From the NCBI RefSeq assembly GCF_008271655.1, contig NZ_VKKX01000022.1:620001-684000 (forward strand): a stretch of DNA of 64,000 nucleotides. Reading direction: 5' to 3'. The translations under genes and the position numbers were made by a program. Below, piece after piece: positions 9,206-17,473 of the stretch (position 1 is the stretch's first letter; each line of letters opens with the position of its first letter). Source of the stretch: Gemmobacter caeruleus (lineage in GTDB: Bacteria; Pseudomonadota; Alphaproteobacteria; Rhodobacterales; Rhodobacteraceae). The notes under the pieces are model-generated. The model was not told the origin of the DNA, made no database searches, and saw only the letters and a program-made list of their open reading frames with translations.

Positions 9206-10536
9206 CCGCGCCGGGTCTTCTGATCTCGGCACCGGCTTCGGGCACCGGCAAGACCACGGTCACGCTGGGCCTGCTGGCGGCCTTCCGGGCGCGCGGGCTG
9301 GCGGTGCAGCCGTTCAAGAGCGGGCCGGATTACATCGACCCCGCCTTTCACAGCGCGGCGGCGGGGCGGGTTTCGGTCAACATGGACAGCTGGGCGATGA
9401 GCCGGGGCCGTCTGGCGGGGCTGGCCTGCGCGGCCACCGGCGCCGATCTGGTGCTGGCCGAGGGGTCGATGGGTCTGTTCGACGGCGTGGCGCTGCCGGG
9501 CGAGACCGGCAATGGCGCCAGCGCCGATATCGCGGCCCGGATGGGCTGGCCGGTGCTGCTGGTGCTGGATGTCTCGGGTCAGGCGCAGACGGCGGCGGCG
9601 GTGGCGGCGGGGCTGGCGCGGTTTCGCGCCGATGTGCCGCTGGCCGGGGTGATCCTGAACAAGGTCGCCTCGCCCCGGCATGAGGCGCTGGTGCGCGCGG
9701 GCATGGCGGCGGCGGGTCTGCCGGTGCTGGGCGCCCTGCCCCGCCGCGCCTCGGTCGCGTTGCCGGAACGCCATCTGGGGCTGGTCCAGGCTGAGGAGTT
9801 GCCGCAATTGCAGGCGCTTCTGGCCGAGGCTGCCGAATTCGTCGCGGCGCATTGCGACCTGGATGCCATTCGCGCCGCCGCCCGCCCGACCCGCACCCTG
9901 CCGGTGCAGGCAAAACCAATGCCCGCGCCGGGCGAACGGATTGCGCTGGCCCGCGACGCCGCGTTTTCCTTTGTCTATCCGCATCTTCTGGCCGATTGGC
10001 GGGCACAGGGCGCGACGATCCTGCCGTTTTCGCCCCTGGCGGACGAGGTGCCGGATGACAGCGCCACGGTCTGCTGGCTGCCCGGCGGCTATCCCGAACT
10101 GCACGCACCGCGCTTGTCAGCCTGCACCGGATTCCGCGAGGGCCTGCGCGCCTTTGCGCAAACGCGGCCTGTCCATGGCGAATGCGGCGGCTACATGACA
10201 CTGGGCGCCGGTCTGGTGGCCGCCGATGGCACAAGGCATGAAATGGTGGGGCTGCTGGGGCTGGAAACCAGCTTTGCCAAGCGCAAGATGCATCTGGGCT
10301 ACCGTCTGGCCCGGCCCCTGCGCCCGCTGCCCTGGGCGCCGGCGGGCGGTGCGCTGCGCGGGCACGAATTCCATTACGCCACCATTCTGGCGCAACCCGA
10401 TGCAGCGCTGGCACAGGTTGCCGATGCAAACGGCGATCCGGTTGCGGAAACCGGTTCAAGCCGTGATATGGCTGGTGGCGGCCGTGTCAGCGGCACATTC
10501 TTTCACCTGATCGCAGCAGCAGAGTCCCAGGCATGA
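9202..10536 (+). CDS. cobB: CobB, hydrogenobyrinic acid a,c-diamide synthase
   Basis: CobB amidates the a and c side chains of hydrogenobyrinic acid with glutamine and ATP, producing the substrate of the CobNST chelatase. The 444-residue product has an N-terminal dethiobiotin-synthetase-like ATPase domain with the P-loop [13 protein letters not shown] and the family motif [11 protein letters not shown]-terminal class I glutamine amidotransferase domain follows, with the nucleophile cysteine in [10 protein letters not shown]. It starts on the overlap with cobM and overlaps cobA at its end. Confidence 0.95.
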   Translation: MTAPGLLISAPASGTGKTTVTLGLLAAFRARGLAVQPFKSGPDYIDPAFHSAAAGRVSVNMDSWAMSRGRLAGLACAATGADLVLAEGSMGLFDGVALPGETGNGASADIAARMGWPVLLVLDVSGQAQTAAAVAAGLARFRADVPLAGVILNKVASPRHEALVRAGMAAAGLPVLGALPRRASVALPERHLGLVQAEELPQLQALLAEAAEFVAAHCDLDAIRAAARPTRTLPVQAKPMPAPGERIALARDAAFSFVYPHLLADWRAQGATILPFSPLADEVPDDSATVCWLPGGYPELHAPRLSACTGFREGLRAFAQTRPVHGECGGYMTLGAGLVAADGTRHEMVGLLGLETSFAKRKMHLGYRLARPLRPLPWAPAGGALRGHEFHYATILAQPDAALAQVADANGDPVAETGSSRDMAGGGRVSGTFFHLIAAAESQA

Positions 10537-11261
10537 CCGGCTTCGTCTCTTTCGTTTCTTCCGGCCCCGGCGACCCGGAGCTTCTGACCCTCAAGGCCGC
10601 CGCGCGACTGGCGGAGGCCGATGTGATCCTGTTCGACGATCTGGCCTCGGGGCCGATCCTGTCCAAGGCCGGGCCGCAGGCGGAGTTGATCGCCGTGGGC
10701 AAACGTGCCGGGCGGCCAAGCGCCAAGCAGGATCATGTGAACCGCCTTCTGGTCGATCATGCACTGACCGGCGCGCGGGTGGTGCGGCTGAAATCCGGCG
10801 ACAGCGGCATCTTTGGCCGGCTGGAGGAGGAAATCACCGCCCTGACCGAGGCCGGGATCGGGTTCGAGATCGTGCCGGGCGTGCCCTCGGCCTGTGCGGC
10901 GGCGGCAGCGGCGGCGATTCCGCTGACCCGGCGCCTGACCGCGCGGCGGGTGCAATTCGTGACTGGCGCGGATGTGACCGGCGGCCTGCCCGACAGCCTG
11001 AACTGGGCGGCGCTGGCCGATGCGAATGCCACGACCGTAGTCTATATGGGCAAGCGCACCTTCCCCGTGCTGGCCGAGCGGCTGATCGCCGCCGGTCTGC
11101 CGCCCGACACCCCCGCCCTGCTGGCCGAGGCCGTCAGCCATCCGCATCAGCGGCTGGAGCGCGGCACGGTGGCGGGCATCGCCGCCGCGCTGCGGGCCGA
11201 GGGGCAGGGCGAACATCCGGCGCTGATCCTCTATGGCCCGCTGTCCGGGGCGGTGGAATGA
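10533..11261 (+). CDS. cobA: CobA, uroporphyrinogen-III C-methyltransferase
   Basis: CobA (SUMT) methylates uroporphyrinogen III at C2 and C7 to make precorrin-2, the entry step into corrin and siroheme synthesis. The 242-residue protein has the methylase loop SSGPGDPELLTLKA, the RLKSGDSGIFGR segment and the YMGKR motif of SUMT enzymes. It is a single-domain form without the CysG dehydrogenase/ferrochelatase part. It sits at the end of the biosynthetic run and overlaps the DUF1636 gene as ATGA. Confidence 0.93.
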   Translation: MTGFVSFVSSGPGDPELLTLKAAARLAEADVILFDDLASGPILSKAGPQAELIAVGKRAGRPSAKQDHVNRLLVDHALTGARVVRLKSGDSGIFGRLEEEITALTEAGIGFEIVPGVPSACAAAAAAAIPLTRRLTARRVQFVTGADVTGGLPDSLNWAALADANATTVVYMGKRTFPVLAERLIAAGLPPDTPALLAEAVSHPHQRLERGTVAGIAAALRAEGQGEHPALILYGPLSGAVE

Positions 11262-11575
11262 AGATCACGCTTTGCGGGTCTTGCGCGCTTGGCCGCGCGG
11301 GCTTTGCCGCGCATCTGGACGCCGCATTGGCGGCGGCCGGAATCGGGGCCGAAATCGCGCTGACCGAGTGCATGTCGGGTTGCGCGCGCGGATCGACATG
11401 CGCCTTTCGCGACAAGGGCAAGACCGCCTATCTTTTCGGCGACCTGACCGAGTCGGACCTGCCCGATCTTGTTGTCTTTGCAGGGCTTTATGCCGCCGCG
11501 CCCGATGGCGTCCTGGCCGATGCGCGCCCCTTGGGTGCCTTGCGCCTGAAGGCGCTGGCGCGGATCCCCGGCTAG
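11258..11575 (+). CDS. DUF1636 putative metal-binding protein
   Basis: This 105-residue protein belongs by appearance to DUF1636, small cysteine-containing proteins often found in cobalamin gene clusters. The cysteines are arranged as C6-X2-C9 and C38-X3-C42-X5-C48, a pattern resembling thioredoxin-like [2Fe-2S] ferredoxins. No enzymatic function has been assigned to the family to my knowledge. Its tight coupling to cobA (ATGA overlap) suggests a role in cobalt or Fe-S handling for corrin synthesis, but that is inference. It is the last gene before the riboswitch. Confidence 0.8.
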   Translation: MKITLCGSCALGRAGFAAHLDAALAAAGIGAEIALTECMSGCARGSTCAFRDKGKTAYLFGDLTESDLPDLVVFAGLYAAAPDGVLADARPLGALRLKALARIPG

Positions 11576-11620
11576 GGCGCGACAGCGCCGGGAAAAGCAT
11601 CCGCGAGGTCGCGATTGGGC

Positions 11621-11649
11621 TTGACCGGAGCGGGGCGCAGGGCGCATGA
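11621..11649 (+). promoter_or_regulatory. Possible promoter ahead of the cobalamin riboswitch
   Basis: TTGACC at 11621-11626 is a good -35 match; 17 bases later the -10 position (GCATGA) is weak. It lies just upstream of the riboswitch, where a promoter is expected. No other candidate stands out in this gap. Confidence 0.35.
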
Positions 11650-11654
11650 AGACA

Positions 11655-11850
11655 GGGCAAGGTGTCCCATCAAGGTGCAAAGCGCCGGGACTGAAACGGG
11701 AATGGGGACGGGGCGGACCAAAAGCGGCGCCCCTTGCCCCAGCCGCCCCCGCGACTGTCAGCGGCGAGCGGCCTTCAAGAGCCACTGTCCGGGAAACCGG
11801 ATGGGAAGGCGAAGGTCGCAGCGACCCGCAAGCCAGGAGACCGGCCCTGC
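11655..11850 (+). promoter_or_regulatory. Cobalamin riboswitch
   Basis: The gap between the DUF1636 gene and cbtB contains the conserved elements of an adenosylcobalamin-sensing RNA, in order: AAGGTGTCCC near 11659, ACGGGAATGG near 11696, GCCACTGTCCGGG near 11781, TGGGAAGGCGAAGG near 11802, and the B12-box GCAAGCCAGGAGACCGGCC at 11828-11846. When B12 binds, such elements normally shut off the downstream genes. Here those are cbtB and cbtA and probably cobF. The distance from the B12 box to the cbtB ribosome-binding site (GGAG at 11884) would suit control of translation start, since no poly-T terminator is visible. The exact 5' boundary is uncertain. Confidence 0.93.
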
Positions 11851-11895
11851 ATGGTGCAACCTTATGCCGTCGGGTGTGACGGCCGGAGACATGAG

Positions 11896-12069
11896 ATGAT
11901 GACGACCCTGAACGCGACCGCGACCAAAGCCAAGACCGGCCTGGCGCAGATTCTGGTGACCGCAGCCCTTGGTCTTGCGCTGATGGTGGTGGCGGGCCAT
12001 GTGCAGTCGCAGACCCTGCACGATGCCGCGCATGACATGCGCCACGCGACCGGCTTCCCCTGCCACTGA
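11896..12069 (+). CDS. cbtB: CbtB, proposed cobalt transporter subunit
   Basis: This 57-residue protein has a single hydrophobic segment (about residues 17-34) and the family's histidine-rich C-terminus, HDAAHDMRHATGFPCH, thought to bind metal. CbtB is predicted, from its recurrence behind B12 riboswitches, to work with CbtA in cobalt uptake; direct transport data are scarce. The start is the first of two adjacent ATG codons, eight bases after GGAG. It is the first gene after the riboswitch. Confidence 0.88.
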   Translation: MMTTLNATATKAKTGLAQILVTAALGLALMVVAGHVQSQTLHDAAHDMRHATGFPCH

Positions 12070-12085
12070 GGGCGAAAGCGGTTCC

Positions 12086-12829
12086 ATGCTGAAAAGACTG
12101 GTTACCGGCGCGTTGATCGCCGGTCTTGCCGCAGGCTTGCTTGCGGCAATTCTGCATTTCGCCTTCATCCAGAGCCTGATCCTGGAAGGCGAGCTTTATG
12201 AAACCGGCGAACTGACGCATTTCGAGACGGCCCCCGCGCCGGCCCCGACTGCGGCAGAGGGCCACGACCATGGGGCCACCGCCGAGGCCCATGACCACGA
12301 ACACGGCGCCGCCGAAGGCGAGACCTCGACGCTTCAGCGCAATGCGCTGACGGTGATGTTCTCGGTCATGATCTATGTCAGCTATGCGCTGCTGCTGTTC
12401 GCGGGCTTTGGTCTGGCGGCATCCATCGGCCGCAAGATCGATGCCACGACCGGGCTGATCTGGGGGGTCGCGGGCTTTGTGACCTTCCAGATGGCCCCGG
12501 CCATGGGTCTGGCGCCGGAACTGCCCGGCACGGCCTCGGCCGCCCTGGGCGACCGGCAGGTCTGGTGGTGGCTGACCGCCATCGCGACGGGCGGCGGCCT
12601 GCTGCTGCTGGGCTATGGCCGCGCGCTCTGGCTGGTGCCGGTGGCGGTGCTGCTGCTGGCGGCGCCGCATGTGATCGGCGCCCCGCATCTGGACTTTTAC
12701 GCCGGCAGCGCCCCGCCCGAACTTTCGGCGGCCTATGCGGCGCATGTGCTGGGCGTGGGTCTGGCGGTCTGGGCGGTGCTGGGCTGGGTTTCGGGCCGGA
12801 TCTGGGCCCGGGACGCGGCACAGGCATGA
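12086..12829 (+). CDS. cbtA: CbtA, proposed cobalt transporter subunit
   Basis: This 247-residue inner-membrane protein has about five hydrophobic segments, the first near residues 5-25, matching CbtA. Between the first and second segments lies a soluble loop rich in histidine and acid residues (GHDHG, AHDHEHG), a plausible cobalt-collecting region. It follows cbtB by 16 bases and shares its riboswitch control. The function is a comparative-genomics prediction for the family, not shown here. A hairpin lies just after the stop. Confidence 0.88.
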   Translation: MLKRLVTGALIAGLAAGLLAAILHFAFIQSLILEGELYETGELTHFETAPAPAPTAAEGHDHGATAEAHDHEHGAAEGETSTLQRNALTVMFSVMIYVSYALLLFAGFGLAASIGRKIDATTGLIWGVAGFVTFQMAPAMGLAPELPGTASAALGDRQVWWWLTAIATGGGLLLLGYGRALWLVPVAVLLLAAPHVIGAPHLDFYAGSAPPELSAAYAAHVLGVGLAVWAVLGWVSGRIWARDAAQA

Positions 12830-12836
12830 ACGATTG

Positions 12837-12865
12837 CAAGGGGGCCGCGCCTGTCGGCCCCCTTG
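12837..12865 (+). terminator. Strong hairpin between cbtA and cobF
   Basis: Perfect 11-base arms (CAAGGGGGCCG and its complement) enclose a 7-base loop. No T-run follows, so it may be an RNA-stabilising or partial-termination hairpin rather than a full terminator. Confidence 0.5.
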
Positions 12866-12883
12866 GACATTGAGGGCATCTGC

Positions 12884-13651
12884 ATGATCGAGCTTTTTCT
12901 GATCGGGATCGGCACCGGCAACCCGGACCATGTGACCGCCGAGGCGGCGCAGGCCATCCGGGGGGCGGATCTGATCCTCATCCCGCTCAAGGGCGAGGAC
13001 AAGGCCGATCTGGCCGGGCTGCGCCGCGCGATCTGTGACCGCGTGCTGGGCGAGGCCCGCCCTGCCCTGCTGGAATTCGATCTGCCCCGCCGCGACGCCG
13101 CGAACCCGGTCTATCTGGACGGTGTGGAGGATTGGCACGACGCCATCGCCGCCGCATGGGAGGCGCCGATCCGCGCGCATCTGGCCGCTGGTGGCGGGCC
13201 GCGCGTGGCGCTGCTGGTCTGGGGCGATCCGTCGCTCTATGACAGCACGCTGCGCATCGCCGCGCGGCTGCGGGGGCGGATGGCAGTCGCGCTGCGCGTC
13301 ATTCCGGGCATCACCGCGATCCAGACGCTGTGCGCGGCCCATGCGATTCCGCTGAACGATCTGGGCGCGCCGGTGCAGATCACCACCGGGCGGCGCCTGC
13401 GCGACCATGGCTGGCCGGCGGATGCCGATACGGTGGTGGTGATGCTGGATGCCGGCGGCGCCTTTCAGGCCATCCCGCAAGACGGGGTGGAGATCTGGTG
13501 GGGCGCCTATGTCGGCATGGCCGAACAGATCCTGATCGCCGGGCCGCTGGCCGAGGTGGCGCCGCGCATCCTGGAAACCCGCGCCGCCGCGCGGGCGGCA
13601 CATGGCTGGATCATGGATATCTACCTGATGCGTCGCGCCTCAGGGGGTTGA
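12884..13651 (+). CDS. cobF: CobF, precorrin-6A synthase (deacetylating)
   Basis: CobF methylates C1 of precorrin-5 and releases the acetyl group, giving precorrin-6A; it occurs only in the aerobic route. The 255-residue product begins MIELFLIGIGTGNPDHVT and has the IPLKGEDKADLA segment characteristic of CobF, plus the LVWGDPSLYDST methylase loop. An in-frame ATG at 12863 would add seven residues inside the cbtA-cobF hairpin region and is not preferred. It lies downstream of the riboswitch genes. Its last 12 bases overlap the convergent M16 gene. Confidence 0.93.
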   Translation: MIELFLIGIGTGNPDHVTAEAAQAIRGADLILIPLKGEDKADLAGLRRAICDRVLGEARPALLEFDLPRRDAANPVYLDGVEDWHDAIAAAWEAPIRAHLAAGGGPRVALLVWGDPSLYDSTLRIAARLRGRMAVALRVIPGITAIQTLCAAHAIPLNDLGAPVQITTGRRLRDHGWPADADTVVVMLDAGGAFQAIPQDGVEIWWGAYVGMAEQILIAGPLAEVAPRILETRAAARAAHGWIMDIYLMRRASGG

Positions 13652-14947
13652 GGTCACGCCTTCGGGCTGGCCCACCACCACGATGCGTAGATCCTGCGGC
13701 CGGAACAGCCGCGCACCGACGCGGCGGATATCCTCCAGCGTCACGGCGTTGATCTTGTCATTGCGGGTCAGCGGATAGTCGATCGGCAGGCCGGTCATCT
13801 GCATGCCCACCAGCAGATTGGCGATCGGCCCATTGCCATCAAAACGCAGCGGATAGGCGCCGGTGAGATAGGTCTTGGCATTGGCCAGTTCCTCCTCGGT
13901 CACGCCCTCGGCGGCCTTGGCCCATTCCGCGCGCAGGATCTCGATGGATTGTGCGACGGTCTTGCTGGCGGTGGCGAACTGCCCGGCGACCAGATCGGCC
14001 TGATCGTAATCGGCAAGCCAGGTGCCGACGCCATAGGTCAGCCCGCGCTTTTCGCGCAATTCCCGCATCAGGCGCGAACCAAAGCGTTCGCCGCCCAGAA
14101 TCTCGTTCAGGATGAAGGCCGCAAAATAATCGGGGTCGTCGCGTTCGATCCCCTCATGGCCGAACAGCAGCACCGCCTGCGGCGTCGGGAAGGGCTCGAC
14201 CGTGATGCCGCCGGTCAGACCGACCGTCGCCGGGCCGGGCAAGGCGGCGCCGGTTTCCGGTAGGCCGCCCAGAACCTGATCCAGCAGCGCGCCCAGATCG
14301 GCGGGGGTGATATCGCCCACGGCGGCGACATAGATGCGGTCGCGGGCCAGCGCGGCCTTGTGCGCCGCCACGATATCGTCGCGGGTCAGCGCCGCCACGC
14401 TGTCCAGCGTGCCATCGCCCGAACTGCCATAGGGATGGTCGCCAAAGGCCAGCCGGTTGAAGACCTGGCCGGCGATCTCGTTCGGTTCCTTGGCATTGCC
14501 GCGGATATTCGACAGAACCTGCCCGCGCACCCGCTCCACCGCATCGGCGTCAAAGCGCGGCACGGTCAGCGCGAGGCGCAGCAGTTCGGCCGCCTTGGCG
14601 CGGTTCTCGGTCAGCATCCGGGCCGAAACGCCCACCGAATCGGCGCTGGCGTTGAAGCGGAACTCGGCCGCCAGCGCATCGCGGCTTTCGGCGAATTTCT
14701 GGGCATTCATCTCGGCCGCGCCCTCTTCGATCAGGCCGGTCATCAGATTGACCGCGCCGCGCTTGCCCGGCTGATCCAGCGCGGTGCCGCCGCGAAAGCG
14801 GATTTCCAGCGCGGTGAAGGGGATGCCATGTTCCTCGACCAGCCAGGCGCGGATGCCGCCGGGGGATGTTACCTCCTGAATGGCGATCTCGGCGCGCAGG
14901 GGCGTGGCCGCCAGCAGGAACAGCAGGGTCAGAACGCGGCGGATCAT
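13640..14947 (-). CDS. M16-family peptidase-like protein lacking the zinc motif
   Basis: This 435-residue protein has a signal peptide (residues 1-19, ending PLRA) and the M16 insulinase-like architecture of two homologous halves (SVGVSARMLTENRAKA in the first, RREKRGLTYGVG-like text in the second: RELREKRGLTYGVG). The HXXEH zinc-binding motif expected near residue 65 is absent; the region reads AVNLMTGLIEEG. It is therefore likely the non-catalytic partner of the upstream gene, which retains HXXEH and which it follows with an ATGA overlap. Such active/inactive pairs are known in bacterial M16B proteases. The partner's substrate is unknown. Location is predicted periplasmic. Confidence 0.85.
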   Translation of the reverse strand: MIRRVLTLLFLLAATPLRAEIAIQEVTSPGGIRAWLVEEHGIPFTALEIRFRGGTALDQPGKRGAVNLMTGLIEEGAAEMNAQKFAESRDALAAEFRFNASADSVGVSARMLTENRAKAAELLRLALTVPRFDADAVERVRGQVLSNIRGNAKEPNEIAGQVFNRLAFGDHPYGSSGDGTLDSVAALTRDDIVAAHKAALARDRIYVAAVGDITPADLGALLDQVLGGLPETGAALPGPATVGLTGGITVEPFPTPQAVLLFGHEGIERDDPDYFAAFILNEILGGERFGSRLMRELREKRGLTYGVGTWLADYDQADLVAGQFATASKTVAQSIEILRAEWAKAAEGVTEEELANAKTYLTGAYPLRFDGNGPIANLLVGMQMTGLPIDYPLTRNDKINAVTLEDIRRVGARLFRPQDLRIVVVGQPEGVTSTP

Positions 14948-16278
14948 TGCGCGGCCTCCTCATCGGTCAAGAGCCAGCCGGTCACGGCCTGCCGGCGGTC
15001 CAGCACCTTGCGGGCCACCTCCATCACATCCTCGGGCGTCACCTCTTGCAGCACCTGCGGCCAATCCTGCACGTCCTGCACGGTCAGCCCGACCGAGAGC
15101 GCCTCGCCATAGCGCTGCGCCAGGCCCTGCGCATCGTCGCGGCCATAGATCTCGGCCGCGCGCAACTGGGTGCGGATGCGGTCAAAGGCGGGGCGGTCGG
15201 GGCCGCTGGCCAGAAAATCGGCGATCACCTTGTCCATCGCGGCCTCGGCCTCTTCGGGTTTCACATCGGGCAGGGGCACCAGACCCAGGCCAAAGGTGCC
15301 GCTGTCCAGCGCGGTGCCATCGTAGAAGGCATAGGAATAGACGGCCTTGGGATCCGCGAACTGGAGCTGGCGGGCAAACAGGCTGGTCGTGCCCGACCCG
15401 CCCAGCAATTCCGCCAGATACAGCAGCGCCGCCGCCTCTTTCTGGTCGCCGCTGCGACGCTTGGGCGCCAGATAGCTGCGCATGATGAAGGGTTGCGACA
15501 CGCGGGCGTCGCGCATGGTCAGCCGGCGCTCGGCCAGTTGCGGCGGCTCGGACGGGCGGTGGCGCGCGGGCAGATCGGCCGTGGGCGCGACGGGGCCGTA
15601 ATGCGTTTCGGCCATCTGGCGCACGGCCTCGGGGGTGACATCGCCCGCGACAACCAGCACCGCATTATTGGGCGCGTAGAAAGTCTTGTAGAACGCCTCG
15701 GCATCGGCGCGGTTCAGCGCGGCGATTTCGTGCCGCCAGCCGATGACCGGAATGCCGTAGGGATGATTGAGGTATTGCGCCGCGCGGGTCTGTTCGCTGA
15801 ACAGGCTGCCCGGGTCGCTGTCCACGCGCTGATTGCGTTCCTCCAGAATGACATTGCGCTCTGTGCTGACCACATCATCGGTCAGTTGCAGATCGCGCAT
15901 GCGATCGGCCTCGATCTTCATCATCAGATCCAGACGATCGGCCGCGACACGCTGGTAATAGGCGGTGTAATCCCAGCTGGTAAAGGCGTTGTCATTGCCG
16001 CCCTGCGCCTCGACGATATCGGAGAACTCGCCCGCCTTCAGATCGTCGGTGGCCTTGAACATCAGATGTTCAAAGAAATGCGCGATGCCGGAATGGCCGG
16101 GCGGCTCATCCGCGGCGCCGATGCGATACCACATCATCTGCACCGCCACCGGGGCGCGGTGATCCTCGATCACCACCACGTCCAGCCCGTTATCCAGCTT
16201 GAACTGGGTGACCGGTCCGGCCAGCGCCGCCACGGGAAGCGACAGGAAAAACACGAAACCGGACAAGACCTTGCGCAT
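14944..16278 (-). CDS. M16-family zinc metallopeptidase (catalytic subunit)
   Basis: This 444-residue protein has a signal peptide (about residues 1-20, SLPVAALA) and the inverted zinc motif HFFEH at residues 67-71, with downstream acidic residues in TERNVILEERNQR that would supply the third ligand. It is a periplasmic M16B peptidase resembling processing proteases. The start is set at MRKVLSG because GGGAGG precedes it by about six bases; a start 12 codons earlier lacks a ribosome-binding site. The next gene encodes a companion without the zinc motif, so a heterodimer is likely. Natural substrates are not predictable from sequence. Confidence 0.9.
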   Translation of the reverse strand: MRKVLSGFVFFLSLPVAALAGPVTQFKLDNGLDVVVIEDHRAPVAVQMMWYRIGAADEPPGHSGIAHFFEHLMFKATDDLKAGEFSDIVEAQGGNDNAFTSWDYTAYYQRVAADRLDLMMKIEADRMRDLQLTDDVVSTERNVILEERNQRVDSDPGSLFSEQTRAAQYLNHPYGIPVIGWRHEIAALNRADAEAFYKTFYAPNNAVLVVAGDVTPEAVRQMAETHYGPVAPTADLPARHRPSEPPQLAERRLTMRDARVSQPFIMRSYLAPKRRSGDQKEAAALLYLAELLGGSGTTSLFARQLQFADPKAVYSYAFYDGTALDSGTFGLGLVPLPDVKPEEAEAAMDKVIADFLASGPDRPAFDRIRTQLRAAEIYGRDDAQGLAQRYGEALSVGLTVQDVQDWPQVLQEVTPEDVMEVARKVLDRRQAVTGWLLTDEEAAQ

Positions 16279-16359
16279 GGGCACCTCCCGCTGGACTGCC
16301 CCATAGCTACGCAAGGGCGCGGCGGGGTCAAGCGGCGCGGGCGGGTGCTGACGCGGAGT

Positions 16360-16869
16360 TTACTCCGATTTCGGGGGGGCCGAGGGGTTGGCCACGCCAA
16401 GCCGGCGCCAGCGGGCCAATTCGGCATGCTGGTCCAGCGACATCGGCTCATAGGCGCGGAAATAGACGTTCACGTCGAACAGCCGTTCCAGCAGGCGCCC
16501 GTCATGCTTGCGCCGGTATTCCAGATCCTCGGCCGCCAGAACCTGCCGGATATCGGCGGCAACCCCGTTGCGCGCGGCATAGGCCACCAGCGCCGCATCG
16601 CTGACGCCGGCACCGGGGCGACCGCCAAGCGCGGTGATCGCGTCGGCCTCGGGCGTGGGGTCGGTCAGGTTGCTGCCGCCCGGGGTGGGCGGCGGCAGGG
16701 CCGACAGGCTGGGCGGCATTTGCAGGGCCTTGGGCGGCAGGATGGCGAATTCATCCGGCCCGTTCCCCGATGAGCGCAGGTTCATCAGCTGCGGCTCGTC
16801 CGATCCGCCACAGGCCGATAGCGCGAGCATCAGCGCCATCGCCACACATGCCTTCGGAACTGCCTGCAT
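16360..16869 (-). CDS. DUF3035 outer-membrane lipoprotein (BamF-type)
   Basis: This 169-residue protein starts with a lipoprotein signal peptide ending in the lipobox LSAC (cysteine at residue 20), so it should be lipidated and membrane-anchored. Its proline-rich middle (ILPPKALQMPPSL) followed by a short helical C-terminal half matches DUF3035, a family found in alphaproteobacteria and described in Caulobacter as the BAM-complex component BamF. The link to beta-barrel assembly is transferred from that family, not seen here. It follows lspA, the signal peptidase that would mature it, by 51 bases. Confidence 0.8.
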   Translation of the reverse strand: MQAVPKACVAMALMLALSACGGSDEPQLMNLRSSGNGPDEFAILPPKALQMPPSLSALPPPTPGGSNLTDPTPEADAITALGGRPGAGVSDAALVAYAARNGVAADIRQVLAAEDLEYRRKHDGRLLERLFDVNVYFRAYEPMSLDQHAELARWRRLGVANPSAPPKSE

Positions 16870-16920
16870 ACCCTACTCCCGCCGTTCTCGTCTTCGTCTT
16901 AGCGCAAAGCCCCGGGCGCG

Positions 16921-17469
16921 TCACGGGGTCTTTCGGCGCGGTGGCGCGGCTTTGCGAGGCGGTTTTGCCGCGCCGCCCTTGCCGGTGGCCCCCGCCCTGC
17001 CCCCGCGATCGGCCTTGCCGCCGAACAGCACCAGCCCCGCCGCGCCCGCAAAGATCGCGATATCGGCCACGTTGAAGGCGTAGGGGTTTTCAAACCCGCA
17101 GCAGGACATGTTCAGGAAATCGGCCACCGCGCCATAGGCCACGCGATCCACCACATTGCCAAGCGCGCCGCCGATCAGCACGCCCGCGCTGATCTGCATC
17201 CATTTGCCATGCTGGCCGCGCTGCACCCAGATCCAGACCCAGGCGGTGATGACCAGCGACAGCACGATCAGCAGCCAGCGCATGATTTCCGTGCTGGAGG
17301 ACAGGAGGCCGAAATTCACCCCCTGATTCCACGCCATGCGGAAATTCAGGAGCGGCGGCAGCACGTCGATCTCGCCCCGCGCCCGCAGGTCCAGGCCAAA
17401 GACCACGGCCAGCTTGGTGATCTGGTCCAGTCCAAAGACCAGCAGGGCGGCAAGGGCAACGCGCCGCAT
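16921..17469 (-). CDS. lspA: LspA, lipoprotein signal peptidase (signal peptidase II)
   Basis: LspA cleaves the signal peptide of prolipoproteins after lipidation in the inner membrane. The 182-residue product has four hydrophobic segments and both catalytic aspartates, D108 in GNVVDRV and D117 in VADFLN. After about residue 150 it carries an extra basic, glycine/proline-rich tail of about 33 residues ending PPRRKTP. The start ([10 protein letters not shown]) is four bases after the purH stop, suggesting one transcript. The next gene is itself a lipoprotein. Confidence 0.95.
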   Translation of the reverse strand: MRRVALAALLVFGLDQITKLAVVFGLDLRARGEIDVLPPLLNFRMAWNQGVNFGLLSSSTEIMRWLLIVLSLVITAWVWIWVQRGQHGKWMQISAGVLIGGALGNVVDRVAYGAVADFLNMSCCGFENPYAFNVADIAIFAGAAGLVLFGGKADRGGRAGATGKGGAAKPPRKAAPPRRKTP

Positions 17470-17473
17470 CGGA

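Noticed and set aside
11231-13603. Long minus-strand frame opposite the riboswitch, cbtBA and cobF
   Set aside because: It lies antisense to well-supported genes and an RNA element, and its translation shows no domain.
14866-16773. Plus-strand frame of about 635 codons opposite the M16 genes
   Set aside because: Shadow of the two M16 genes; no start, composition or motif support.
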